Source: Numida meleagris (taxonomy: Eukaryota; Chordata; Aves; Galliformes; Numididae). From it: DNA of 64,000 nucleotides. This document shows positions 38,214 to 50,045 of the stretch, one piece after another (within the stretch, counting starts at the first letter, position 1; the number at the start of each line of letters is the position of its first letter). The notes beneath the pieces were generated by a model, which saw only the letters and a program-made list of their open reading frames with translations, was not told the origin of the DNA and ran no database searches. The translations under genes and the position numbers were made by a program. The DNA lies in contig NC_034413.1 of assembly GCF_002078875.1 (NCBI RefSeq), forward strand, positions 63,646,332 through 63,710,331, written 5' to 3'.

Positions 38214-41200
38214 TCATCCTTCTTCCTAAATGCAGATACTATGTTTGCTGCTTTTGACTCCTACGTTGTCACTGTTTTAGTATTGTATTTATTATATTAT
38301 CCCATTTATTATAGAAGCACAATAGCAGACCCATTGCTCCCTCAGGCTCTGGTCCTGCCAAAGGACGGAAACAGGAACGTTGTAATCACTCTGCAGATGT
38401 CTCCCTGTTCCAGATTCCTCTTTTCATGTTTACTGTTCGTCTGCTTTGCGATGACTAATGATTAAAATCTCAGTGTAGAGAGGATTTCAGTACAAACACA
38501 AAGGAGAATCCGAAGAACTCAGTCATGTGTCTCAGGTGTGTATAGTTTAAGGAGGCTTAAGTGCTTTTCTGGACAGGAGCCTAAAGAACCCGTAAGTTAT
38601 TATTCTGTGTCATTGCTATCAATACCTCTCTCTCTGTGTGTCCTGAATGTGTCTCACAAGTGCTCCTGAGGGCACAGTGAACACCCCATGAGATTAGGTA
38701 TTTCTTTTCCCTCCTGGTCTTCAGCTTCCCTGTGCAGCCTATGAACTCAGTGACAGCCTGGACCCATGTAGTGAAACTGGAAGAGAAAATAAAGCTGTTT
38801 TCAGAGTCAGATCTCCAGCAGTTGTAAACTGTGTTTAGATTAGATCTTAGAGGTGTGCTTTTGTGCTGCGTTGTGTGAATACACGACTGACAGCCATACT
38901 AGCAAGGTAGAAAGTAATAAGTGGTGTAGGCTGTGAGTTCTGTGGATTGGCTCCAGAAGGAATTTAACCATACGCACAACTGACTGTGTTCAAGGCGTAC
39001 CGAGTACACCAGTTTGCATACTTCATTACCGACCTGGCTAATATGAAGGGAAAATGGCCATAATTTTGACAGATTAAAATAAGGAAAACATTTTTACAGA
39101 ACCATCCATTCATCTGAAGATTCACCACTTCCTTTATGCATTCATTGGAAGGTGCATCACCATTTTCTTCATGATTTATTTCCTTGAATCTAGTCTGATT
39201 AAACACTGCAAGATTTATTTCTTCAATATTATATTCCTCATAGAATTTTAATTGTGGAACAGTGGAAAAAAGAGCCAGAGCAGAATAAAAACATATTGAT
39301 TTAATTCAATTTTTATACTCACTTCAAGTTATTTTACCTCTGAGGGTAAGTGTGTTTGGGGATGGTGAGGGGAATACAAACTATAAATTCTCCCTGATTG
39401 ATCAGTAATAAAAATAAATTATCTCATTTACAAATTTACAATTAAGCAAGGAAACAGTGAATGGCCATATTAGTTTGACAGTAGGTGCCATGGGGCACAT
39501 ATAAAAGGGAGTAATGACAGAGCAGCAAAAAACTAATTTTAGTCAAAGAACATTCTCCATTATCTCCAGAAAATATGGCACTTTTTAGCACATTTTGGAT
39601 CCATCTTCTTGCAAATGGAGCTTTGAAATCAATACGTATTACCAAGAGAGGACTTTTCTAAGAGTGTACTTGTAACAAGATCAAGAAATCAAAGAGTTTG
39701 CCCACTGTGAGGTATTTACAGTAATAATTTTTAATAGAAAAATATTTAATGGTTCAATTTGAATTTGTCATGAAACCTGTCCACACTGGATTAGTTGCTA
39801 CTCTAATGCATGGTATATCATGCAGAGCAAATCATTAACGCAAGACATTTTGGAATGTGAAAAATCTCATGAGCTCTTCCCTTCCCTCCACCTGCCCACT
39901 TTTGTGCATTTATTTTTGGCTGGGTTTAATTTATTACATGTATTCTTGGTATTTGTGTTACTGAATTATTTGGAGTCCTTAGACATGGCCAGGACTTGGG
40001 GCCGGATGGTGGTATACAGACCAGATTAAAAAGCTGTAGTGCAAGAAAAGGAAAATCTGTACTATCGATCAGCTTTGCCAGATATACCACCCCAGCAGCC
40101 CAGAGGCTTTTTCTCTAGCTTCTCAGCAAAGGAGAGTTTCAAAGAATCCAACAGATGTTTGCTCCTGCTGGGCTGAGCTGTGATGCTGGAGATTTCAAGA
40201 AGATGCTCCACGGCAATTGAGTGGCCTTCTCATTGCAAGGCAATGCTGGGGAATGCCTACTCCCAAAGGCAGATACAAAGTGTAAAAAGAAGTCTTTGGA
40301 AATGAGGCTTATATCTGAAGTAATGGGTATGAGGTCCTGGCAGGGTCATGCCTGGAGAGAGGTAGCACACCGAAGCTGACAAGGTAGGGAAACCGTCCAT
40401 CCAGGAGGATAACAGAGAATAGAAGTGAGTTCATTCTCTCATTTTGATCTGATATAATGCCTTGAATCTGGGAAAATATATGGCAAAACTTTTCATAAAA
40501 ATTATTTATTTATTAACATGTGAGAATAGATGCATTTCACAGTTTTATTTTGTTGTTTCCTGTCTGCTGTTTCTTCAACTCTCATACCTGTTAAATGGCA
40601 AAAAACAATACTTATTTATGTGTAGAGGCTGTGAGTGTGCGGGTCTGCTAGAGAATTTGTGGGCAATCAATACGACTGATTTGATTTTCAGGCATGCCGA
40701 ATAGCACTGGTTCCACACGGCGTTAACAGCACCAGTAAACTGCCAATGTTATACGTGGAGTTAAGTGTTCTTGGTTGTTTTTTTTTTTTTTAATCAGTAT
40801 CTGTGGGGAAAAAGAAGGTAACTTGACTTTTAAAATTTCAAGCTTCACCTCACATTTGTTAATCATATTACAATTTCCAGACTCCTCACGTGAGTTGCAA
40901 ACACAGTAGTCAAGATGTAGCCTGCATCCTTGGGAGCACCCTGTGCTCCTGCATGTCAGTCTTGGGCTGCTGGAGCTTTATCGCTGCTTTCACAGGTGTC
41001 ATGTTTCCATGCATAATTAGTAAGCAAACACTTCATACAGTGTTGTCAGTGGATAATGTTATTATATTGTACATCATGCATTGAAATCAAAGTGGACCAA
41101 GACTAATTTTTACTAGTATCTTAGGAGATTTTGCAGACATCAGGCAGGCTGAGAGATATCTGAACATTATTTCTAAGGAAAAGATGAAAGTGTTTCACAA

Positions 41201-41305
41201 CATATTGATCTGTACCTGAGCATGAATGATTAATGTGCTTTGGTCCAACTGCAGCTGGATTTCTTTTGATAACAGCGATGGAGCAGGCTATGATCTCATA
41301 TCCAC

Positions 41306-41340
41306 TGATAGATAGATCGATAGATATAGGTATGTATTTT
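41306..41340. repeat. Imperfect (GATA)n microsatellite
   Basis: TGATAGATAGATCGATAGAT is followed by ATAGG: GATA units with one GATC variant. Confidence 0.75.
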
Positions 41341-44300
41341 TATATATAGATGATATCGTATGATTGAGTGGCAGATCTTGCATTATAAATCACACCTTGG
41401 CAAAAGTGGAAGTATAAATTTGACACATTTCTGGATGCATGTGATCTAGTATTTATTACTTTTTCCTCTTGGTGTGATTCTCTTTCCAACTTTCCTCATT
41501 TCTGACTGAGAATCAGTTGACAGATACTATTATTTCCCAAGTTTTCCTCTGTACTGAAAAACTGTCAATACTGCTTGAAGTGTATTATGGAAAGAATGTC
41601 AGTTCTCCACTGCTCTGCTTAAAACAGGTCCTTATTAATGAGTTGATTTTTTTGAATCTCCATTTTCTTCTAATTTAAATCAAAACAAATAAAAAGGTAA
41701 GATTGAAGTTGACTATTAAGCTGAAATGAGGAAAAATGGGGATTAATTTTTGCAAAGCAATAAAGAATTATCTGAATATCTTAATTGAGCTCTGGAGACT
41801 TCATGTTTCTGGGGATAAAGAAGAATAAATCCCGTGCCATTTAACACCCATGCGTTAAGTAACGTTGCTACATTAATACTCTTTTTTGGCATTTTGAGCG
41901 GGAATTTTGTATCTGTTTCTTCATGGTGCACCTATCACAGAACTCTTTCTCCTGTGCTCTTTTCTGACAAGTGAACCTCAGTAAGCCAACAGAATAACTC
42001 TGCTTTCATTGTCATGCACAACAGACTGTTTTCAATGCCTAGATTACGGTTCACATTTAATGCCTAGGAAAAGAAGAATCATTCTGAGAAGCTTTCAGAA
42101 TATGTTTGTGGTCTCATAATCAACTCAAACTGCAAAGACAGTGTTGTTTTTCTTTTATGGGTTTACACTTAGCAAGTGAATATAGTTATAGCTGCCCAGA
42201 AGCCTGTATAGTATGTAATTATGTTTTGATTCACACTGGTTCCGGGAAAGCATTAAGTCAAATTGATTATAAATATGTAATCTGAATATTTGTCAGTGAG
42301 AAACATTATTTAACTACAATATTTTGGATGAACTTGTTGCTTTTGTTGAATACTTGCATTTGTATTGCAATAATCCACTGTAAACCAATAATGAATGGCA
42401 AACTTCAGAAGTAAGTATGGAAATTATATTGTCTGAGGAAAACCTGCCATGCAGTACAGCGACAAGCAGCTCAGTAAAGGGGAAATCAAGAGGAAAAACA
42501 GCTAATTCTGTTTTCTTGTCATTTTTTTTGTTGTTGTTATTGTTGCTGTTGTGTTTTATTTTTTAAACAAGATTTTTTTTTTCCCTGTGCTTCAGAAACC
42601 TTCTTGGTTTGGCCTCATGTCAGAAGAAATTGTATAGACTGGATGTAAAAAGGCCTGGGACAATTGCACAGCCCATATTGTAAAGATGAAAGCAGCCTGC
42701 TCTTTCTGGTACATCCCTGCTTTGATCTACACAGCGTGGAAAACCAAGACCTTGCCCAGCATAATGCTGCAGGCTCCTGGCATGTTGCAAGTCTTTGGGA
42801 TAGAGAGAGGAAAAGTTATGTTCATTCACAGTGATAGCCTTCATTTTCACTGTCCCCACACTTTGAAATGGGAAGTAAACACCTTTTCTCATGGCTGTGT
42901 ATCATACACACTGGAATAAACCTGGTGTCTAATGAGGCAGCTGAGAGCTCAATGGCAGTATTGCAAATAAGGCTTCAGACGCATCCTGTTTAAAATGGAT
43001 TTTTAATCTGAGGTGTTTGAGTTTCTCAAGAAAATGAAATTAAACTTATTTCTCACTATCACCCATCGGTTTAAGAACAAAAAAAGCCATGAATTACTCA
43101 CATTTTTCTTCAGGACTTTTGTCAGATAGAATGTATCTACTTATCTATGTGTGTCCATCGCTACTTTTGCCTGGTACATAAAATATTTCTAGGACATTTC
43201 TTGTAAAAATGCATAAACTAATTCACAAGTGCTGGCCTCTAAAGACTGAGCCTGCTTCCATAGACAAGAAAGAGATGGAGAAAAACTCAGTCAGAAGTGA
43301 CGTGCAAAGTGAAGAGACATTTCTGAGAACTGGCTCTCTCTTTTCTTCCTCAGGATCCTTGAATTAGAAATGTAGATTTGCTGGGATTATATTCTTTCAC
43401 AGCTCAGAAATTAATGTGCCACATTTCTTTAGGGCTTGTAGCCACTTCACTGCAGAATATTTTCCTTTCTTTATTGTATCTGTGACTTGCAGCTGGAAAT
43501 CCAGAATGGATGAGCCTTACGTGGCCACAACACAATGCAGTCTGACAAAACACTTAATAAATGCCATGAAGAAGTGATGGACAGCCTGCTGCTAAACAGC
43601 CATTGCCAGACACCAACAATACTATGTGCATCTGTCTGATAATAGGAAACCATAATTATTTTCTTTTCACGCAGCTTGTGAATATGGAGCAAAATCTCTT
43701 CCTTTGCGGAGCTGAAGATGACTGCTTGTACACTGATGAATGGCTCTGATGTTATTAGCCACAGCTATTGACTTGCCCGGCCCCCAGATAACACGAACTG
43801 TAAACATGTCAGGATTTCAGTGGATTCCAATAATTGCATGGGATAAGATGTCACTCGCTGGCTATAAACACACTAATAACACTCCTCAGCAAGTTTTAGT
43901 TTTCTTTGCATATACAAATGCACATTCCCATTGTATTCTCATGTAAATAAACACAGCGTATAAGTGGGCTGGCAGCATTTGGAAAGATTTCTCGTAGGCT
44001 TTGCTCATCAACTAGAATGGTTTGCTACTATTTTAAAATAAATTCTGAAAGTTTCTTTGTGGTAATTTATGCAAGCTTCCATAATATACTCACTCAAAAT
44101 ATGCATGTTAAGTGCTTTTGTTCAGTGTTTCATTTTAGAAAAGGATTTCCTGAGGTTCCACCAAACAATTTCACTGAGGCCTCACTGAATTATTATTCAA
44201 ATATATTTACTGGAAATGAGCAAAACCTTTCTTTTTATTCTGGTAATTAATTCTCCACAGAGACACAAAATGATCTTCCTCCATGTAAAGCCTGCAGGGC

Positions 44301-45927
44301 TCCACAGGAACAGGAGGGCGACCTGGAGACAACCTTGACACTTGGATACATGGGCTGCCATTGTACTGACATATACGGGCCTTACTTTTATCTAAGTTCC
44401 GGAAATCAAGCCACAAAACCTGAAATCCACTCTTCCAGGATATGGGAGACTGACTTTCAATCCCCTGTCATTGATAAGTAAGACAAGGCTTGGAGTATGC
44501 AAAAGATCTTCTCTCATCTTGCAAGCTGTATCATGGCTAGTTCACTTTGTTGGTTCTGGATCTCACGCTGAAGAGTTTAGCTCCTCTTCTGCGCTATCGA
44601 GAGCGCACAGCTACTCGAAACTTTTTTCTATGCTCAACTCAGAGAACTAAAAACCAGATGTTGCAATAGTCATAAAGTCAACAAGTAAATCCGCTGGGAA
44701 CATAAACCTTAATGTGATGATAGAAAGTCATTTATCACTTAGCAAAGGTGGAAAATAAAGTTTAAATCTCAATATGTGTTTTTTTTTCTGTATATAAAAT
44801 CAATCATCTTAATCATTAAATATTGACCAGCTTGCCAAGTGGGAAAAGAGCAGTGGAAAGAACATAATCCTCTGAAATGAAACGTGTAAGGACAACTACA
44901 GGCTCTCTTCTAGACCATTTCCAAGTTTAGCACTGACACACTCTGTCAAGCACTTGTTTTCATTCAGTACATCAAAATGCATATTAAAGAATAGAGATGA
45001 GTCTCTACATCTCACTGTAGTTCTTAACTCTGTCATTAAGAATCTGACTCCAAAAGAGATGTGATACTCGATTTCACCAGGATCGCTCTTGCCCAAAAAT
45101 TCTTGACTCACCACTGCCTGTACATAGCTAGCCTCATACACAGCACAGGACACAATCTAAATTAGCTGTAATTAGTGCACTCACTCAGTACCAATTGTTT
45201 GTTCTTGGCTTTACCAGTATGCAGGAAACAGACCAACCTTTTATTTTTTCCCCTCCCTTTTGCCAATTCCCCTCAGATTTTGTTGTCTACCTGAGCTTCA
45301 TTTTTAGTGCATCAAAAGTTCTTTCAGTTACAGATTTAGAGGACAATGTGCTGCATTTTAATGGCAGTCTTCTGGAGCGTGAGAGCTAGGAACAAGAGAC
45401 TTTCTTAACTTCAGTTGTACCTTAGGGGAATGAAGTGCTATCAGCTAAAAAGGAAAAAAAATGATTTCAGTTTTATTAAAATTGTTCCTAAAGGGATATA
45501 TTCTGTTCTCAGAATAACTGAATGGGTTTACAAAGCGGTGTTCCCCATTTGAGGGGTTAGAATTGAAGGGCCATACACTACTGAGCTGTACGTGAAATAT
45601 TGCCATTCCAGATATGCCACAAGGAGCAACAGATCCCGTAGTTCTGTTTTGACAGTATTTTGTTCTGAGACACGCAGCTGACTACTTTGTTTTTAATCAT
45701 TCAGAGGAATCAATCTGTTTAAATTCAGGATTAAGTATTGAGGAGCACTGAGAGAAAAGTTGAAGTTATAATTTTGACTTGCGCCCCACCTCACAAGCAG
45801 TGCCCTCGGGACCACAGGGCTCCCCGATTTACAGGATAAGCTAAGGTATCTTCTTCTTATTGAACACCTGCTAACTTCTGATGTCATCCATAAATCCATT
45901 AAGATTATTTGGGAATCCACCTGTGGT

Positions 45928-45958
45928 GTTTTTTTGTTTGTTTGTTTGTTTGTTTTTT
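45928..45958. repeat. (TTTG)n microsatellite
   Basis: About five TTTG units follow a T-run. Confidence 0.85.
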
Positions 45959-48289
45959 ATGGACAAAATGTCTTTCCCTGCCTTAATTTGGTACTCTGTG
46001 CCACCCCACCAGGTAACTTACCACACCCTTTGTTATGCAGGAGCATTTCCCAGTGCCTGTATCAAACTGTTCAGGCAATGCTGCTACAAATTTGGATAAA
46101 TACAGCCACAAACTTAAGTTATTCTCCCAAAGTCTCTTGGGACCCAAACAAAGAAATAACCCAAATTAGAAGACGGATACTAAATCAATAGCTTATCATT
46201 ACATAATTGAATAAAATGTATATATTTTCTCTCTTTTCTTATGGACATTTCTCTAATTCTGTGGTTGCAGAAGAGAAGTTCCCTCTCGGAGACATCAGTT
46301 CCCCCTTGACTGCTACATCCTTTTTGATCTCAGAAAAGTCCCTTCCTGTTAACATACTACAAAGGAAGAAAAAAAGATCGCACGTAATTAAGTTTTCTCA
46401 GCAGAGGTAAAAGCACCAAATGTCTGGAAGAAAATGTAGGTAAATAAAGATAAATGGTGGCTTGGGACCTCTCCAACTAGATGATTCATCATCTAGCTGC
46501 TTCTCTGAGATACGCTTCCAGTTTACAACATTTATGCAGTATATTCAGGCTTGGGCATGACACAGCCTGCCACGTAAGAACGAACAACCTCCTGCTCTAC
46601 TTGAGAAGTCTGTCTAAACTGCATTACTATCTATCTGCTATTCTTGTATTAAATTGGCAGAAAATTATTCCTTTTCAACATGGTTATACATTAGCCTCAA
46701 GAATATATTTTTGCCTGTGCAAAATTCTAGCACCTCTTGATCTTTTAACTGTACCTGTCAAAGTATTACTTTATTATTCACTAACTGCCTCATATATAAA
46801 AAGAATATATGATGTAAGATCTTTAGGGAAGGGACCAAGAGAGAGAATGAGGACATTATTAAGCACTGGGAAAAAAATTTGAATTAACATTTCCTCAGTT
46901 ATGACACCGATGAACCAAGTGTAAACTGCAGCTGACAGAACACATCTGAAATGTATATTAAAAGGGCTGGATCCAGAATTCTGCACAAGCTACGTAGACA
47001 GGTTTTAACGTTTTTCTTTAATGACATAAGACTACACATAAGGATACTAAAAACAATTCCTGTAATTTTTATGAGGCTAGCTGGATAAAATGGGGTTTTC
47101 ATTCACGCAGCTTTGGGATTGGGTATCTGCATCTTTTTTCACGACTGATTTCTGATGAATTAGAGTTGGAAATGATAGGTGATACATTGGCATGGCCCTC
47201 CCAGGCCAGAGCAGAAAGCTACATAGGTCAGTATCTCATTGCTGAGAATTGACATTTGGTGTATATATTTTAGTATGCAAAAAAAGTTTAAATCAAGTTT
47301 TTCACCTAAGGCTGCTTGAGATTCACTTTGTGGTTAAGTAACATCATGAAAAACGCCAGACCTATTACAGCTGTGTAACTGCAGTAATGAGGAAACTGAG
47401 ACAGAAAAACAGTTCTAATGCTAAAGAACAACATATCATAGTCCATCAAAATGTTAATGAAGGTCTATATGTGCACCTGTTTTATTGCATGCAGAAGGAT
47501 AAACAGACTGAGAAGCATGCCAATGCAGTGTAATGGGTATATAGCGTGGACTGAACACAAAATGCTGCTAATGATTGGAGCCATATGGAAAAAGCAATCA
47601 GCCAGCCAAAAAGAATGAGAAAAGCTGATGAGCTTTCAAATTGTTCCAAAGTAAAATATTTCAGGAAATGCTATTAACTTGAAATAAAATTACATATTCT
47701 AGCTATAAGTGGAATTAAACAATATCCTTCTTTGGCTAACTGTTTGAAGAGTGTGAAAATCACTTACAGATCTGATCCCATTTACACCTCATGGAGCAGT
47801 ACACCTCATGAGTCTGTAGTCTCTAATCCAGTAAAAGTCACATTTCTTGTCAAGTTTGTTATTCAAAAGTTTCAAAACATTACAGTATTGAAAAGTTACG
47901 GCAATTGCAACACATTCCTTGAAAAGTCATGAAAACATTGTGTTGTAACATGGCACAAATTCTGATACTTCTCATATTTGAATTAGAGCCGCTAATAAAA
48001 CTCAGAGTTCTCTGGGGAACGGTCAAGCTGGTGTGAAGGATCACTGAAATAGGTCTCTGCTCCTGAAAGGATTTATTCTGTTTTCTTCTAAAGATTAACA
48101 ATCTGGAATGCTTACTTCTTCCTTTATGATAGCTTCGGCTTATCTGCACTGTGGGAGATAGAATTCCTCGGTGAGCCTCTCAGTCCTGCCCTGTCTGGGA
48201 AACTGTAAGGGCACACAACAAGCACTTGCCAGGTTGTGCCCCTGGTTTTCTGGCTACTGGGGTCCACAGCTGAAGGAGGAGGGTGGCAA

Positions 48290-48713
48290 GTCTGATCAGG
48301 AATGGCACTGAAGATGGGGCATCCACCACGTCTGAGCAACATGTGTCGGTGCCTCACCACTCTTACAGTAAAAATCTTTTTCCTTATATACAATCTAAAT
48401 CTGCCCTCTTCTAGTTTGAAATCATTTCCCCTTGTCCTACCACAACAGACCCTGCTAAAGAGTCTGTCCCCTTCCTTCTTACAGCTCCTCTTTGGATACT
48501 GAAAGGCAGCTCTAGGTCTTCCCCAAGCCTTCTCTTCTCTGGGCTGAACAGCCCCAGCTCTCGGCCTGTCCTTATGGGGGGTGGGGGGGGGTGTTTTGCC
48601 CCTTGGATCATTTCTATAGCCCTCCTCTGGACGTGCTCCAACAGGTCCACGTCTCTCCCATACAGAGAATGCCACATCTTGACAGAGTACTCTGGGGGGA
48701 AACCTCTCCAGCA
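48290..48713 (-). mobile_element. CR1 LINE ORF2 C-terminal fragment next to the NUMT
   Basis: Reverse translation gives the CR1 C-terminal block: [53 protein letters not shown] and KIFTVRVVRHRHML. The frame is shifted at several points. A G-rich stretch on the plus strand (48576-48591, GGGGGG T GGGGGGGGG) sits inside it. The CR1 3' terminus is not recognisable, so the lower boundary is approximate. Confidence 0.88.
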
Positions 48714-48824
48714 CTTGTTACTTGCCTAGTAGTGCTTTACTATGTGCTTTGCTGTAGAAAGACCTACAGCTGCAGCACAATTATCACTAGCTTCTAGAGT
48801 AAATAGGAGCAAGAGAAGCTCTCC

Positions 48825-48915
48825 CACTTCTTATTGGATGTGGCTGATTGCCTCATTGGGCAAGCTGTGATTGGAGACAGTATAAAAAGGCAGGTCAAGG
48901 TTGAGGAGGCAGCAC
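48825..48915 (+). promoter_or_regulatory. Promoter-like cluster: three inverted CCAAT boxes and a TATA box
   Basis: ATTGG (inverted CCAAT) occurs at 48834-48838, 48856-48860 and 48871-48875, followed by TATAAAA at 48882-48888 and a GC-richer stretch. Spacing fits an RNA polymerase II core promoter with initiation near 48912, firing into the ND6 pseudogene. Retroviral U3 regions look like this too, and the interval 48716-48975 could be an LTR remnant (it begins TGTTACTTGCC). No transcript can be shown from sequence. Confidence 0.4.
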
Positions 48916-48974
48916 TGTGTGAGGTTTGTGGAGATTGAAGGAAGGGGATGCCTTCAGGGAATAGTCACTTCTGA

Positions 48975-49465
48975 AGACAGCTGGTGCTTCTTGATTCTCA
49001 AGTATCCGGTATGTCATTGTGGGGTTGACGCTGGTGTCTGCAGCTGAGTGTGGGTGGTTGTGGAGGGATGGAAAATCTCTTTTTATGTCTTTTTTATGTG
49101 TTATTTATGATGTTCCTGGAGGGTATGTTGGTGGCTTTTGTTCACTCGGTGCCTTTATGAGTGGACTTTTCTTCCTGGGGCTCAAGAAGATTGTTAGATG
49201 GCAGAGTATGGGTTAGGCTTTGCTTCAGTGGTTTTTGTTGAAAACCACTTTTTTTTAGGGCTTTTTTAGTCTCCTGAAAGACTAAGGTGGCTATCCCTTT
49301 TAGTAAGGGGGTATCTTTTGTAACAACTGAACTTCAGTGGGGTTAATATGTTTTACTTTTCTGGGGTGGAGTTGTTCCTGGTGCCTGGGTGGGGATCAAC
49401 AACTTTATTGCTCTAGAGTTCATGTGGGGGTTGCCTGTGGGAGGGAGTGGATCAACAATTCAAGC
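48975..49465 (+). pseudogene. ND6: ND6 pseudogene (mitochondrial origin)
   Basis: In its sense strand the frame reads GLTLVSAAECGWLW, then GKSLFMSFLCVIYDVPGG, and ends near KKIVRWQSMG. These correspond to the ND6 blocks GLVLxSVAGCGWL, VSFVSLVLFMVYLGG and WRVVGYG of birds. After a frameshift, a stretch near 49335-49400 corresponds to the FSGVxMFYxxGVxxFLVxGWG block. ND6 is the only complex I subunit on the opposite mitochondrial strand, and its plus orientation here supports one inverted insertion. The first 20 or so codons are not recognisable, so the NUMT edge lies near 48975. Confidence 0.85.
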
Positions 49466-49467
49466 AA

Positions 49468-49531
49468 TGGATGTGTTTCTGAGAACAGCTTGCTAGGGAG
49501 CTGGAGATAAAGGTTTGAGTGTTCTTTTCCT
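49468..49531 (+). pseudogene. Mitochondrial tRNA-Pro remnant
   Basis: GGGAGCTGGAGATAAAGGTT and TGAGTGTTCTTTTCC correspond to the anticodon-to-T arm of bird mitochondrial tRNA-Pro, in the sense orientation expected opposite to tRNA-Thr. The 5' third is poorly conserved. Confidence 0.65.
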
Positions 49532-49534
49532 AAA

Positions 49535-49592
49535 GGTTAGTCTCAGAGGGGTGTAGTCTTCTGTCTTTAGTTTACAGGACTAATGTTATTTG
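49535..49592 (-). pseudogene. Mitochondrial tRNA-Thr remnant (3' two thirds)
   Basis: The minus strand reads ATTAGTCCTGTAAACTAAAG, then ACAGAAGACTACACCCC, matching the anticodon arm (TGT) and T arm of bird mitochondrial tRNA-Thr. The 5' part is missing where the deletion joins ND5 sequence. Confidence 0.75.
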
Positions 49593-49595
49593 TTA

Positions 49596-49850
49596 CTTAC
49601 TTGTTCTTAAAATAATTAAGACTGACTAAGTGAGTGATCCTAAATTCTGAAGTTGATAATGAACTTGCTATTTCAGCCAGGGTAATCTTCCTGTTTCTGG
49701 ACAACTGAAGGTGGTTGCTGAGGATAAGCTGGATAGGAAGGCAGTTATTGACAGCTAGTGTAATAGTTACTGAGGTGTTTTTAATGCTCTTAGTAGCGGA
49801 GCCATTATAATTAGGGTTAAGAGGGTTATTCATGTAAGTAATGTAAGGAT
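49596..49850 (-). pseudogene. ND5: ND5 pseudogene, N-terminal part only
   Basis: Minus-strand frames contain LKTPSVTITLAVKTAFLSSL-like sequence (one stretch reads SVTITLAVNNCLPIQL) and a WQVHYQLQNLGSLT stretch. These correspond to the first 85 or so residues of ND5, directly after the tRNA-Leu(CUN) remnant, its normal neighbour. The remaining 500 or more codons of ND5 and all of cytochrome b are absent. Sequence passes straight into tRNA-Thr, which marks a deletion of roughly 2.7 kb relative to a bird mitogenome. Confidence 0.75.
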
Positions 49851-49854
49851 GTTA

Positions 49855-50045
49855 AGGAGTAACAAGATGAGCAGTTCCTAAACCACTGCATTGCTTTCCC
49901 CCTTCAAAAATTAAGGGAGTTAAGGCTTTCTGCTCAATGCAGGAATTACTAGGTCTTGCTTGTTTAGATTACTCCTCAGAAGGTAAACATGATTAACTTT
50001 TCTTGGAATCATGACCTAATGCTTAGATTGCATAAAGGACTCCTG
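49855..50045 (-). pseudogene. tRNA-His, tRNA-Ser(AGY), tRNA-Leu(CUN) cluster remnants
   Basis: On the minus strand, a decayed tRNA-His (GCATTAGGTCATGATTCCAA, about 49980-50040) comes first, then tRNA-Ser(AGY) (AAGCAAGACCTAGTAATTCC, about 49913-49970) and tRNA-Leu(CUN) (AGTGGTTTAGGAACTGCTCA, about 49855-49912). This is the standard vertebrate order between ND4 and ND5. Confidence 0.72.

Larger units (their letters stand above)
38214..48289. other. Unassigned AT-rich noncoding stretch
   Basis: This is ten kilobases with no recognised gene or dispersed repeat. Simple repeats include GATA/GATC units at 41306-41340, TTG-rich sequence at 42526-42556 and (TTTG)n at 45930-45955. The open frames at 38064-38465 (which overlaps the CR1) and 46481-46882 are chance frames. 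Confidence 0.45.

Noticed and set aside
48124..48714. 196-codon minus-strand open frame as a gene
   Set aside because: Most of it is CR1 ORF2 read out of frame, with a G-rich run contributing low-complexity residues.
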